Made by a program: the position numbers and the translations under genes
Notes under the pieces: model-generated
What the model was told of the DNA's origin: nothing
Database searches by the model: none
What the model saw: only the letters and a program-made list of their open reading frames with translations
Source: Prostheceraeus crozeri
Lineage: Eukaryota; Platyhelminthes; Polycladida; Euryleptidae
Length of the DNA stretch: 64,000 nt
Assembly: GCA_907163375.1 (NCBI GenBank)
Contig: CAJQUW010001783.1
Span: 124,001 to 188,000, forward strand
Reading direction: 5' to 3'
Shown here: in pieces, positions 1 through 12,320 of the stretch
How the letters are laid out: every line of letters starts with the position of its first letter
Position numbering within the stretch: position 1 is the first letter of the stretch

Positions 1-1229
1 ATCATTTGTATTATAGAAATTGCACCAAATCCGATGTAACAAAATGCGAAAAACGTTCGGAATAACTGACATGAACATTAAGCATAAGCAATCTTTTTAT
101 TCGCCAAAGAAAGAAAGAATAGGCTTATAACAACATATCAATCAGCTGTATCAAAGGTTATACTTACAGTAGAGGGAAACCTGCTTCTTTCCATATCAAA
201 ACTTTAAAGTAACACTGGAATTCATTATATGGCTAATTCCAGTTCCAAATATAAACTTTTAGTTTGGCAGTTCAGGAGCGTAAAAACTACTATAAAGTTA
301 TCAGATCATTTAGTGGATCATCGGATCGGTTCATACCCATGATCCGGAGACGATCCGATAACAAAAAGTCGTGAATATGAGCTGATCCGATAACAGTTAT
401 CGGATCATGAGCCAAATGATCCGGTGATCCGATAGGAGCTGTAAATTATCTGAGTCTTATTTTCTGATTTCTCGATGTTATCACAGATGAAATTCACTTC
501 CAATTTTCTTATTTCATTAAACAATGATCACTGGAATGATTATTCAATAATACAATATCTGTAGCAGAAAACCTTGTATTTAAGAATTTCCATGAATTTT
601 TATTCAAAATATAAATTTGGCATAGATATCGCTCGCAAAGAAGATGAGAAACTGAATAAATTCATGAACATTCAGTTGTCCTTCAGGTACATACAGTAAA
701 ATGAGAGAAAATTAGAAATATAACAAAAGTCTGAAGCGAGGAGGAACAATGAAATCATTCATTTCTGAGGATTTGTGAGTCCATTTAAAGATATCACACA
801 GGAGCTGATCTGTTCAACAATCGAGCAACAAGCATTTATCATTATTAACTCATCTAGAGCGAACCACGTTATTCTCTTTCAGATATTGCACTAACCATGA
901 ACAGGGTTGTATAACATGGAATGCCAACACTGCTTTAAAACATGCTCTTTTCAAATGATGACATTCGACAGGAAATTTAATTGTGCAAGCAAAGAACCTT
1001 CCATGAATACTGATTGGTAGATATATGAGTTTGATAGTCACTAATTTGATCGCTCTAAAATCAATTGAATAGCTGCATGATCAGGAGGACGAAAATAGCA
1101 GTTTCAACGCATTGTAGCTTCTTATTCAAAATAGTCATTGAAAACTGCTTTTCAAAATGCTTTGTACATTGTCTTAAAATATGGTTTTCAAAGATGGCTT
1201 TAAAACCACAGTTTTAGACATGAGTTTTA
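1..1229. other. No gene seen; palindromic GATCCG cluster inside
   Basis: I see no convincing coding exon here. At about 300-441 there is a cluster of GGATCGG, GATCCGATAAC and GATCCGG motifs in both orientations. It includes a 25-bp near-perfect palindrome at 383-407 made of TGATCCGATAAC and its reverse complement around a single A. The rest is AT-rich sequence without motif support. Confidence 0.5.
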
Positions 1230-1237
1230 CAGGGGAG

Positions 1238-2211
1238 CAGAGGCGTCGCTAAGGAAACATCATTGGGGGGTGTTTTAGCTAAATTTTACCTGATTTACAA
1301 CTAAGAACCAAAATTTACCTGATTATTGCACACACGCATACTCACACACATTCCAAAATGTTTCATATTTATATCCTACAGAGGAGGTACCTAGTCATCA
1401 AATCTTGCCGCATCATAAGTGGCCAATGAAATGCCGATGACGTTAAGTTAATTTGTGCGCAATTGGATCCCGTAGTCTCGACTGTTAAGGAAATTTTCGA
1501 TGGTGTTTGCATCGAGAAAGTTAACACACTGTTAACAATAAACTTCTACGCACAGAGAAAACGGTGTGCCTTATTCATACCGTGTGCTTTCCGTGGTGCG
1601 CGTGTGACTGACGCGGTATGAGGAAGGTTCGATGAAATCCACCGTAACGATGACGTCATCTCCTCAAGGGACAACGCAATAGCCAGAGCTTATATGAATC
1701 AACGGTTAAATATACACTACACAGCTAGGCAGAATGAGTTGCAGGCGTTTCAGCGTTAGGTGATTCAGTGCCAATATTCACTGGCCACATTATAGGTAGG
1801 GTACTGGAATTACATTTCAATTGCACTTAGATATTTTAAATTTAGCAGAGCTAGCTCAAATCGCCTTATGCTCCAATTTTTAAGAAAATGCGAGGCGACT
1901 GTTCCTCCTGCTCGTATATACAGTCATCCCGGGTAGAGGTCGTTTTCAGCGCGCTATGTTTGACCGCTTTCGCGTGACAAATCAATATCATCAACAACAA
2001 CTAACCATAAACTTTCTGGTGTCTAGAAAGGGTGAGAATTTCCCGACATTACGATGTGTTTTTGTGGCTAAGAACAACGTCAGTGAATATTGGAGCTGAA
2101 TCGCCGGCAAACCGGCGGTTAACCTGAAATTTCTCATTTTAGCTGAATCTTTTAATAATTTCATATTGGGGGTGTTACGGTCCCCCACACCCCCCGGACG
2201 CAACGCCTCTA
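1238..2211. mobile_element. hAT-like MITE inside the pogo-like element
   Basis: This 974-bp insertion has short terminal inverted repeats, CAGAGGCGT at the left and TAGAGGCGT in reverse complement at the right. It is flanked by a perfect 8-bp direct repeat, CAGGGGAG (1230-1237 and 2212-2219). An 8-bp duplication and CAG/TAG ends are typical of hAT elements. The duplicated 8 bp are the first bases of the pogo-like element, so the MITE landed exactly at that older element's tip. No long reading frame is present. Near the right end a C-rich run (about 2181-2199) mirrors a G-rich run near 1265. Confidence 0.7.
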
Positions 2212-2382
2212 CAGGGGAGGGTGGGGCACATCGAACCGTGGGTCACATTGAACCACCAGCCTTTTCTCCGAAACTCTGAATCGCTCAATCTGCTTCCCAT
2301 TGGATTTCCATGCGTTTTTCTTTGATTCTGTCTGACAAATAGAGGAACCAGCTCGGCAGACGTGAAGATTCGTAGGCATAGG

Positions 2383-2833
2383 GTGTACATCATTCTGTGA
2401 AAGTCTCATTTTCGGCCTCGTTCCCTGCACAAACTCGTGCTGCCTGCCGGACTATGAGGTGTACATCATTCTGTGAAAGTCTCATTTTCGGTCTCGTTCC
2501 CTGCACAAACTCGTGCTGGCTGCCGGACTATGAGGTGTACATCATCGTGTGAAAGTCTCATTTTCGGCCTCGTTCCCTGCACAAACTCGTGCTGGCTGCC
2601 GGACTATGAGGTGTACATCATTCTGTGAAAGTCTCATTTTCGGCCTCGTTCCCTACACAAACTCGTGCTGGCTGCCGGACTATGAGGTGTACATCATTCT
2701 GTGAAAGTCTCATTTTCGGCCTCGTTCCCTGCACAAACTCGTGCTGGCTGCCGGACTATGAGGTGTACATCATTCTGTGAAAGTCTCATTTTCGGTCTCG
2801 TTCCCTACACAAACTCGTCCTGGCTGCCGGACT
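2383..2833 (+). repeat. 76-bp minisatellite, about six copies
   Basis: A 76-bp unit is repeated head to tail about six times at very high identity. Unit starts (GAGGTGTACATCATTCTG) fall at 2456, 2532, 2608, 2684 and 2760, with a partial unit before them. Each unit holds CTCGTTCCCTGCACAAACTC and GCTGCCGGACTATG. Related single copies occur in reverse complement near 34390-34440, and a shared core (TGCAGGGAACGAGG or its complement) ends the hairpin element at 57202-57747. The 85-aa frame across it is a by-product of the repeat. Confidence 0.9.
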
Positions 2834-5276
2834 GTAAAGTTCATTTATTTCTTTTATTGCAGAGAACATTAGACACCTTCAAATTCTTAGAATTCACCAG
2901 ACAATGGAATGCTGCCCAGTCGGCGCTGGTCGTCATGTCAACGGTGTTCAAGTCATGATCTGTGTGAAGAGAATTCTGTTTTCTGCACGTCTGCCTTGAA
3001 TGACACTGAATTAACACAATGAAGTCTTGCAAATGTTCAATTCTCTATATTTATACATTTTGAAAGGGAACTTTTCATCTATGTCAGCTAGTGTTCGCTT
3101 TATTAAATTAATTCCCTTTCGTTTACGTCTCTACATTCAACCTTCGTTCCACTGGAATGTTTTTCCGAAAGTGGTCCTACTGGGGGAGCGAATCTCTTCC
3201 CCTTCTGATCTCCCAAACTATTGCACCAATTTTTCCAAACCACATATCAATCGAATAGGCATTGAAAGGAGATTCAGAAAAACAGCATCAGTTTTATTTC
3301 TAAGGTCATCCTTGGGATGAGGTGAAGGTCAAAGGTCAAAAACCGCCAATTTTTGACAAATTTCTATTATATCACCATTTCAAATGGAAAATGACAACAA
3401 AAACTAATAAACCATCACACTAATCGAAAGATCTGATCAAGGGTTAATAAAATGATGATTATGAATCGCTCTGAGATTACATCATTGTATTAGATGAGGT
3501 CAAATGTCAAATAATTCAAACTTTTAGTTCAGCCCAAATATCACTAATATCGCACATTTTAGGATTTAGTTTCTGCAGGTGAAGAAACAACCCAATGAGG
3601 TGACTTTTATCGAGACACTGAGGCTAAAAGCAACATGATCCTGAATCTTGTCAATAATTGCTGATCAGATGGAAGGATAGAAAGTACAAAAATAATAATA
3701 AATCACATTTGAAATCTGAATTTCAACTTTCAAATATGCATGCATGATAAGCAAATCATTTCAAATTCAAAGATTTTGCATTTGTGAATATCTCTATATC
3801 AACAGGAAGAATCCTTTATGTAATCTTGACTTATTTCATCAAGAATTGATGCTGCAATCTACATTAGAAGTGAATATCTACCGAAATCAGCCAACATCTT
3901 CCAAACATTCAAATTAGCTCTTACGTCAAAAGTATTGCGCCAAATTTATCATCCTTCTGTCAAAAGTTGTATAATACATAGAAAGTATGCTACTAGAAAT
4001 CTGATGGCCACAGCTCGCTTGGTTTAAAAGATATTCAAAAAAATCCACAGAGTGGCGAGGGTTAAGACATAGTTTATTGTAACAAATAAACATGATTCCT
4101 CTGATAATTCTAATTGTCTCTGCTCTCCATCATTATTTTTACAGGATTTCCCAAAATTTCAGTGAAAAAGTCAATTTTCAGAATATCAGAACTTTTGTTT
4201 AAGTACAACCAACAGCTTGTGTTTATTTTCAATAGACAGCATTTTTCTCAAGTATTCTTGATCAATTTCATCAATCTATTGGTTAAAAACTGTTTGAGTC
4301 CAGCCTTATTTGCACACGAACACGTTTTTGAAAAGTCAACGATGTGGGGCACATTGAACCCCCAAAATGCCGCACTTTGAACATGGTTCATAGTACCCCA
4401 CTTCGATATTCACTTTTCCTTTTATTGAGTGAACGAAGTGATTTATAAGTTTTGACATGTGATTATGCCACAAATTGGTCTGCAACGCTATCAAATTGAC
4501 TATTTAGAAATATTTGAGCAAATGGTATTCGTTTTTTGTAGCAGATGATTTTCTTTTCGAGAACAAAGTACTGCGGCAGCATGACGAAGAATTGATTTGA
4601 AGAAAGTTAATTGATAAATTGATATAAAGCATCAATGACCTCAATCAAAATGATGTGGGTTTGATTACACTGGGACCTCCTCCTTGGTGGTCAAACAAAT
4701 TGAATTGTTGATGCATAATGCATGATGCAAATCCAATGATTGATGTTTGATGACTTCTCAACATATTTCTTAGGCCTGCTTGTGTCTAACATGTAATGCG
4801 CAATGCTTACAAGTATGCGTTAATTGATGATGACAATGATGAATGTAATATTGTGAATCAATAAATTTAGCATTAATGCTATTCTACCATGAATAATGCT
4901 ACTTATCTGAGAACTATGATAGGAATGAGGAATTTTTCAGAAATTAGCATGTATTTTTTCATATCAAGCATATACTATGATTTTTGCCAATAAAATCTCA
5001 AACTATGAATTTTGTTGAAGCTATATCTAATACATAAAGTCTAATAAAGTTGAACGAGAAAGCAATAAATAAAGGTTGTTCAATGTGCCCCACAAATGGG
5101 AGATGAAATGTCACAGAAACGTCCAACAACTCAGAGATTAAATAACCGATTAATATCCGAATTAGATTTTGATTCATTTGATTTAGCATATCCAAACTAT
5201 TGTGAAAAGTTCAAAATCGTTACATATGATCGTTACATGCAGCGATTGAAGAATTTTGGATCCGCAGTTAAAGACA
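2834..5276. other. No gene seen
   Basis: AT-rich interior of the pogo-like element to about 5092, then unassigned sequence up to the Chapaev-like insertion. Reading frames are short and have no recognisable motif. Confidence 0.4.
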
Positions 5277-6281
5277 CACGGTGGGTTTGAATTCGATTAT
5301 CACCTAAAAATTCTTCAGTAAAAGTGGTTGCAGTTTCTGGACATACTTAGTCCATGTTGTCGGGAAATGTTAATTTTAAAAAAATTCATCGCGCTATTTT
5401 CGAGAAAATTCAAATGTTAAATTATTTGAGTAGGAAGAAAAAGAACATTTTCAAATTTTTTCATAAATAATTCTCCAAAGAAGCTGCTTGCATTTTTTGA
5501 ACATACCATGTAGCACACTGAGCAATATCAATTTTACAAATTTTCATCAAGCGATTCTCGAGAAAATTCAAATTTTGAGTTGTTGAGTAGTATAAATACT
5601 CATTATTTTTTTCTTTGATAAAAATATCTTTGGAAAACCTGTTCACATCTTTGAATGTACTCTGCTACACGTATATGTAAGTGCAGTTGAAAAAGGTCGA
5701 ACTTTCTTAAATATTTTTTTATCAAACTCTCCTCGAGAAAATTCAAATTTCTAATTTCTAATTAGTTCTATTGTCTAGGCACGTAGTCTAGTTTAATTTG
5801 ATGTATATTTCTTATTATGATGGAATTTGAATTATCCCATACCAAATAGTAACTTTTCAAGCAGAAATGAAAGGTAAATCCCGTTTTTACAGTTGAAGAA
5901 CGAAGCTTTATTTTAATGATAAATTTTATAGATTAAAATGCTATGCATGTCGACTGTTGTTGGCAATAATTGCCGACAGTATAGTTTCTTCCCGTAATTG
6001 GGGTGGGTGGTGTCTGTGATTTGTAGTTTTCCATGTTTTAGAAAAGTCATGATGACATGACTCGACGGATTGCTCACCCCACGGCCCCAGCCCTGTTCCT
6101 TTCAGTTCGCCAAACGGCAGCACGTGGAAATGATGATGATGAATAACGTTCGCTAATGATCAAGTCAGAAAATGACTGCTATTTTGATTGTTTATTGATA
6201 AAGTAAAAGAGACTTAACTAGTGCGACAAAGAAACTAAGAAATGTATCGGATGTTGTAACTTTCTGAGATCTTTAAGAAGA

Positions 6282-6459
6282 TGAGTTCTTTTAAGAACTG
6301 ATTAATCCAATGGTTACAGTAGCATTGCATCTGTACACTTGCGGATTGGAGAACACCATCAGTCCTCATTAGGACTACTTCAATTAATAATTTGAATTAG
6401 TAAGCATTATATTCTATTATAAATGGCTGCTGGGATGATTTTCATCATCGTATGAGAAT
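6282..6459 (+). repeat. R1 repeat, 5'-truncated copy
   Basis: These bases match the 3' end of the R1 repeat at 43188-44350 and its inverted copy at 48454-53683. All three share the same terminus, TCATCATCGTATGAGAAT. This copy keeps only about the last 178 bp. A shared 3' end with variable 5' truncation is the pattern left by target-primed retrotransposition. Confidence 0.65.
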
Positions 6460-6786
6460 GTATTAAACTATCTGACAATCGTTCATTAGCAAGACAATTA
6501 TTATTTCGATGTTTTATCTTCTCTGAATGATAAGTGTCAACAGGCGGGAATGAAGGAAACTGCTTTGATCTCCGACATTCGCACAGTTTTCAGTTGTTAA
6601 CACTGAACGCGCGCGCTTTCACTCGGAATGTGCGTCAAATTGCCAGATTTCTATGACTCGATTGCCGGGCGTGAGAGCAGGTGGTGAATGCAGCTGCGCG
6701 CTGAATCGGCACGTCAATGAAACTTGATCTAGCATTAACTGGCGCCGGAGTTGACGCTAGGCTTTCTCTATTACTAAGGAACTCCA

Positions 6787-6810
6787 GTTGCTACTACCCC
6801 TAGTAGCAAC
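6787..6810. repeat. Perfect 10-bp-stem hairpin
   Basis: GTTGCTACTA and its exact reverse complement are separated by a CCCC loop. It lies inside the Chapaev-like element just upstream of the PLE fragment. No known function can be assigned. Confidence 0.5.
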
Positions 6811-6908
6811 TTGCCTAGCGCTACCCCTTGGAAATGCTATAGCAAATGCTAGCTTTATTTATGCGGCCCCAGATATTTTGTTGTCTTATACGGGAGGTTC
6901 ATACTTCA

Positions 6909-7521
6909 GTTTTCCACGATGTAAGCAAAAATATAGCTCTCCCTCAATTTAGACGATTTTTAAATACGTCATAAAATACGAGCATAAATACTATTGAAAA
7001 CAAAAACAAATGTAATTGTAAACTGTGCAGGGATATTGAACCTTAATATATGTGTAGCAATAAATACATTGTGTATAATTCTGAATGTAAAATTTGTCAT
7101 AAAAATTACATTGGCCAAACTTGCCGACCTTTAAAGTTACGGCATGATGAACACAGACGTAGTTTGAACTGTCAAGATCGTAAAAGTGCACTATCTGAAC
7201 ATAGTTTGATTGACCATGCCGATAGAATGATGAACATCGATAATTTCCAGCTTTCTGTCCTAAATAAACAAAAGAATTCGATACAAACTAAAATGGCCAA
7301 AGCACGCTTCATAGCGTTGAACAAGCCACAAATCAACCGCAAGCATGAACTGATCTAACGAGTCGTCACTGCCCAATCATTTTTATATTTAAGCCAACTG
7401 CCTGTTTATTTACTTACCCCTTGATACTGTCCACCGTGATGAAACGCGTCGGGAAAAAATAAAAAAATCGTCTAAATTGAGGGAGAGCTATATTTTTGCT
7501 TACATGGTGGAAAATTGAGCA
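6909..7521 (+). mobile_element. Penelope-like element 3' fragment bracketed by inverted repeats
   Basis: A roughly 54-bp sequence containing AGCTCTCCCTCAATTTAGAC stands at 6909-6962 and again, inverted, at 7466-7521. Between the copies lies the GIY-YIG endonuclease tail of a PLE, followed by GATGAAACGCGTCGGG. The reverse transcriptase part is absent. PLEs are known to carry terminal repeats in direct or inverted arrangement, so the bracket may be their remains, or a separate MITE may have carried the fragment. Confidence 0.6.
7050..7358 (+). pseudogene. GIY-YIG endonuclease domain of a Penelope-like element
   Basis: A 102-codon open frame encodes a GIY-YIG fold: IVYNSECKICHKNYIGQTCR (the Y-IG pair and the following Arg), then LRHDEHRR, then FQLSVLNKQ, and a closing KPQINRKHEL. 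In PLEs this domain follows the reverse transcriptase and nicks target DNA to prime reverse transcription. A Cys pair lies just upstream in the same frame. The domain itself reads through, but the element lacks its RT and is a fragment. The second, more decayed relative is at about 34500-34780. LINE or phage GIY-YIG alternatives fit less well because of the KPxINR tail and the GAAACGCG downstream. Confidence 0.75.
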
Positions 7522-8114
7522 AAGAAGATAATATTTCAGTACTGAAATGTTATATGCAACAATGCAAGGCATGAAAGAAACCTATCCACCTGAGAAATCA
7601 ATCCAATAATTTGAGAGTCCGTACCTCGCCATATATATGTACAATGCATTTTCAACTTGCTTTAAAAAAGTCAAACCAGTAGCTTAATATATCAAGCAAG
7701 TCAAGTTATGACAATTGTAATCAACTGCAACCAGAGAAAAAAGATGCTTAGAAAATATTCTTGGTTAGAAATTCAAAAATTGATAGAGTTTCTGGTGTAA
7801 AAGATTCAGAATTTGAATTTTCTCCGGAATAGCTCGATGAAAATTTGTAAGATTGATATTGCTCAAATGTGCTTACATGGTATGTTCAAAAAATGCAAGC
7901 AGCTTCTTTGGAGAATTATTTATGAAAAAAATTAAAAATATTCTTTTTCTTGCTACTCAAATAATCTAAAATTTGAATTTTCTCGAAAATAGCCCAATGA
8001 ATTTTTTTAAAATTTTCATTTCTCGACAACATGGACTAAGTATGTCCAGAAACTGTAGCCAGTTTTACTGGAGAATTTTTTAGGTGATAATCGAATTCAA
8101 ACTCACCGTGGACA

Positions 8115-10426
8115 GTTTACTTGAAGTTTGTTCATCCTACGTTTACACAAGACTACTGTGGAGTTCGCAAACTGTCTACCCTGAATTATTATCAAAAATT
8201 CTGATTATTCTTCATTTTATTTCAAGTTGATTTCATGTTGTTTGAAATTCTGTGTGCATATCAAAATACAAAATACTGTGATGTCATTTTTAAATGCAAT
8301 CAGCTCAACTGTGAATGATTTCTTCTTGTTTCTTCAACTTTACAAACTGTTTCGTGTTGATATCAGCGCTATTCGATTTTATGATTAACATCTCAACTTC
8401 GACTTTTTTCAAAATTGTGTTTGCAGCAACGGATCGAATTGGATGATAGTGAAAAGTCTTGATTGATATGAGAGAATATATTCTGCAGGAAATCAATTCT
8501 ACACAAATGCAAAACACATCCGAGTTGACAGAATTGATGAAAGATATCAAATATTTACAAAATTGAAATTGAAAAATTACAAAATGATTATTTTCAGTTC
8601 ACAAAATAATATTTTTCACCTGAAAAATGTATGTACAAAGTGTCGGAGAAATCAAGGCAATCCTGATGATTACATGATCATCCTACTCTTATTCTGTTGA
8701 GGTGCGGTGATTTCTCGGACATTCTGCAGTTTGAAGTGAAAATCTAATACCGGAGCATTCTTTCATGGTGGCTGACATGACTTTCGTACACCAGTGGAAT
8801 CACAGTCCGATAATTTTCACGTGTATGAAAAAACAGATGAGGTGGTCACACTTCTCATGTCTAAAACTGCTTGTGACCATCTGAGGATCTCGTATAAACA
8901 AATAATTCAAATTTGCTCACACTCGGACTCGGATTCGGCTCAAAAGTTGACCGACATCTCAGTCCTGATCAAGTGAAAGTATCAAACTTCTACAACACCG
9001 TAGAAAACAATCATTGGCAGACATACTTGGCAGGACTCATTGGCAGGATTTGAAGTAATCTTTTAGGAAAAGATGGAATTTATTATCCAAAACTCTACAT
9101 TTATGGCAACACTATTGAGAACAAGACAGCGACGGGTTCATTTCTACAGGCATCGACAGTTACGCTGTGACAAGAGCATCTTGCTGGTAAAAGTTCATCA
9201 ATTCAATGACAAAATAACCATTGACAATAAAATCAGAAATGCACTACATGTCAACTGACAATGATATCTACATTTCAACATAGAAAAGTCATCAGATTAA
9301 GAGACATGTAGCAATGGATTTGACGATGTATGTCAATACCATAGCATCACGAGTAAGATAGTCAATGAACGAATACAACAAGAACTATGTTGCAGTACAT
9401 GTTCATCAACAGATTCAAAAATATTCTGACAAATTAACTTGGCTACCGTGTAAAATCCACACAAACTGATTAAAAACCCAAAACAAGTTTGAACTGAATC
9501 CATGAACCAACACATGCAACACGTCGAACATTCCCAGCGGTGCATAAAACAAGAGGCCGCTCCAACAGATGCTCAACCCTCATGCAGCAATAACAACTGA
9601 CGGTCTCTCAACCATCTGGATGCACTGGATATGCTAGACGCATGTGTGAGCAGCAATCGTCTCGTAATTCGAGAGAAAATGTGCAATTCTATTCCTCTCC
9701 CACTGTTTGAACACTTTCATCCCTGCTAGGAGAGTGTATTGAGAGGTTGGTGGAAGATTATCACTGCACGATTGTCTTCATTTGTCTGTTGTTCATCCAC
9801 ACGAATCGATGCAGTCTCAAATCCTCACCCAACAAAGAGATTCACTTTTGATATTCGTTTTGATGGGTCACTTGCAGAGCTGGAACCGGGCCGCTTTTCT
9901 CAGCCTGGGTCGATTATTGTATCTTTTATTTGGTCACGGGTGACAAAACTTGCCGCTGTGTGCACTTTGCCATCCTTCATGAAAATATCTATTACGTTAC
10001 TTGAGTGTAATCGTGTTAAGAATCATTCTAAATAACTAATCATTGATTGCATGAACTATATGTCACTTGACTTGAATGTGCGCTATCAGATAATTGACAA
10101 ATTCATGCGCTCCCTGACTCCTGTATTCTCAACTTATTCGTGCTATACCGAGACTTATGTCATCTTATTGTTGAAAGAATTGTGTTGATAAACAATCACA
10201 TAAAATTGACACAGAGGATTTAGACGATCAAGGGAGGGAAATGTTTTTAATTTCAGACATGAAAGATCTCTGCCCGGGGTCTTGGTGATTTTTTCAGGCC
10301 CAATCCCGGCCCCGCCTGCTTCCAGCTGTGGTCACATGGGATCGAGACATCTTTGTTAGGACTGCTACAAATTATTCAAGAGAAGCAGTCTTCCGTGACA
10401 AATGCATTTTACAGCCTCATCAAAAT
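8115..10426. other. No gene seen
   Basis: Short open frames (for example 8794-8976 and 9739-10035) show no recognisable domain, no matching splice partners and no repeat structure. A host exon cannot be excluded but is not supported. Confidence 0.4.
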
Positions 10427-10886
10427 TATACAAATTTGAAAACGAAAAACGTCATATTTCATTAGCCTCGTTTGTTTTCTTGGATGAAATACAACAAGTG
10501 ATGTGATATGATGATACAATCGCTTCTAGCAGTAAATGCAATTCTACAGTTCTATGACACAATGAAACGGGCGGTGCAAACTTTGCAATCTCACTGATAC
10601 AATCGATATGAATGCGTGTGCGAACATTTTAAAGTGCAGATAAAGTGCATAATAAAAGATAAAATAAGAAATGAGCAAAGACAAAACTGTTCCACAATGT
10701 AAGATAAAATAGAGCAGGTAGGTATATTTACAAATAATATAAATGAAAGGAAAAGATGTAACATTTAAAAATTACATAAGTAGTCAATTAAGAAATGTAG
10801 CAGATCACATCACTTGTTGTATTTCATGGAAGAGAAAAAAGTGAGGCTAATGAAAATATGACGTTCTTCGTTTACAAATTTATATG
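10427..10886. mobile_element. Hairpin MITE with about 85-bp arms
   Basis: The left arm (about 10427-10515) carries ACGTCATATTTCATTAGCCT and ATGAAATACAACAAGTGATG. The right arm (about 10800-10886) repeats both in reverse complement with a few mismatches. About 285 bp of AT-rich sequence separate them. No coding frame is present. The structure fits a small non-autonomous DNA element; the superfamily is unclear because the borders are ragged. Confidence 0.6.
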
Positions 10887-11324
10887 GTTAATTGCGCCTT
10901 CGGATAAATTAAGCAAACACTAGTACCCGAGCATCGTTTGTTTAAAAGTACAGAGATCTGAAATTCATTTCTCATACTCATATAGGCCTACACAGAATTA
11001 AATATTTTGTTTATCTGCTTCGGTTTGCTAGAAGTGTGATTGATACGAAATCGCCGGCTAATCTAGGAACTTATTAGGTGGGCAAAAAGGAATTCCAAAT
11101 ACATTACAGAGATAGGAAAAAATTGTGCGTCGCTTGCGGATTAATATGAGTTCCAGCAAAGTGCTTCGATTGTCAAAATTCCTTCAGGTTCAAAGAATTC
11201 AGATCATTGCGCACAAGTTTTTTGTTAATTGTCTGTCAATTGAATTTCACATGGCAAATTCAGAAGGCCTATTCAAATAACATACATGTACTTGCACATA
11301 ACGAACAGAATGCACGTATAGGTA

Positions 11325-12320
11325 CACTGTAAATCGCTCAATACGAATCACATACGAAGGATGCATACCAAGATATTTTTTTGGTATATTTCTGTATGAT
11401 CTTGGTATATATTTGTATGCTTTTCGCATGTTATTTCAAGTGTGGTATGCTTTACATACTAAAGACATACCAGCACAATGTTAAAAGAAAGCATCAATCA
11501 TGTCCAAAGTATGTTGATTTAAGGACTTTTGTCAATAAAGATCACATTAATGTTACTACTGTTCTGTAAGTAGTTAGATAATGACATTCAAGAGTGATAC
11601 CTTAAATGCTCAATTCGATTTTAATACATGTAAGTCCGAGGCATTTCATAAATAATCAATAAGTATTTGACCATCAACAATTATGTATCATGTAATTTTG
11701 AAATAAGGCATATTATCAATCCGAAGTAAAAACACATTATAATTCATTAAATGCAAAAATAGTTATGTTTGAGATATATAAGTCAACAGGGTTGCTGAAA
11801 AGTTATCGTTATATCGAAATGATGTTTATCAATTTAGTTCAAGGAAATGAGCTAATTATGAGTCTTGTGAATGCTATAAGACAAGTTGCAAAGATGACAA
11901 GCGACTTTAATTCCACAATAAATCTAATCTAGTTAAATACCACGCTTTCACAAAGAAATATTCACGGCTGGTATTACTGGAAAAAAGTTATTTGTAAGTA
12001 GTATGTAGTATAACATATTTTTTGCCATATGACATAAAGCTATTCATACGAAAGACATACGAAACACATACCAATTTGCATCGGGTCTCGTATATAAAAC
12101 ATACCAAGAATTCGTATTTCAACGTAAAACAGCCAATCACAGTTAGCATAGTTCGTATCGTTTACAAACCAATCACATACGAAAGTAAATGGCCATTCGT
12201 ATGAAAAACATACCAGATTTCTTTATATATACCAGAATCTCGTATCAAATGTTGGTTTCAAATTGTATGTAAACTTGGTATGTGTTTGTATGTAATTTTC
12301 GTATCCAGCGATTTACAGTG
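11325..12320. mobile_element. TA-target element with CACTGTAAATCGC ends
   Basis: Termini are CACTGTAAATCGC at the left and its reverse complement at 12308-12320, each next to a TA (11323-11324 and 12321-12322). The subterminal parts are rich in CATAC/GTATG motifs such as CATACGAA, CATACCAA and GTATGTG in both orientations. A second, shorter copy in opposite orientation lies 290 bp away at 12614-18913. TA duplication and CACTG ends suggest a Tc1/mariner-type non-autonomous element. There is no transposase. Confidence 0.65.

Larger units (their letters stand above)
1230..5092 (+). mobile_element. Pogo-like non-autonomous element, interrupted
   Basis: The left end starts CAGGGGAG after a TA (1228-1229). 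A hAT-like MITE interrupts it there, and it resumes at 2212 as CAGGGGAGGGTGGGGCACAT. This end closely resembles the end of the autonomous-looking pogo element at 31.7 kb (CAGGGTAGGGTGGGGC in reverse complement). Related boxes recur inside: CACATTGAACC near 2246, GGGGCACATTGAACC near 4346, and the inverted form TTCAATGTGCCCCAC near 5080. The right end is placed at the last inverted box, but the outer CCCTCCCCTGTA is not visible there, so that border may be truncated. No transposase is present. Pogo/Tigger elements are known to use TA targets and CAG ends; membership is inferred from termini only. Confidence 0.5.
5277..8110. mobile_element. Chapaev-like long-TIR non-autonomous element
   Basis: Both ends are the same sequence in opposite orientation: CACGGTGGGTTTGAATTCG at the left and, in reverse complement, CACGGTGAGTTTGAATTCG at the right. 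The similarity runs inward for roughly 300 bp or more (5277-5600 against about 7800-8110) with indels. The element is flanked by the 4-bp direct repeat GACA (5273-5276 and 8111-8114). CAC termini with a 4-bp target duplication fit the Chapaev group of the CMC superfamily; the family call rests on this alone. No transposase is present. The middle has been colonised by an R1 fragment and a PLE GIY-YIG fragment. Confidence 0.6.

Noticed and set aside
3027-3320. 97-codon frame as a gene
   Set aside because: No recognisable motif, inside the pogo-like element, no splice or expression signal.
7425-7460. Complete hammerhead ribozyme
   Set aside because: GAAACGCGTC is present but the CUGAUGA box is missing, so only a remnant can be suggested.
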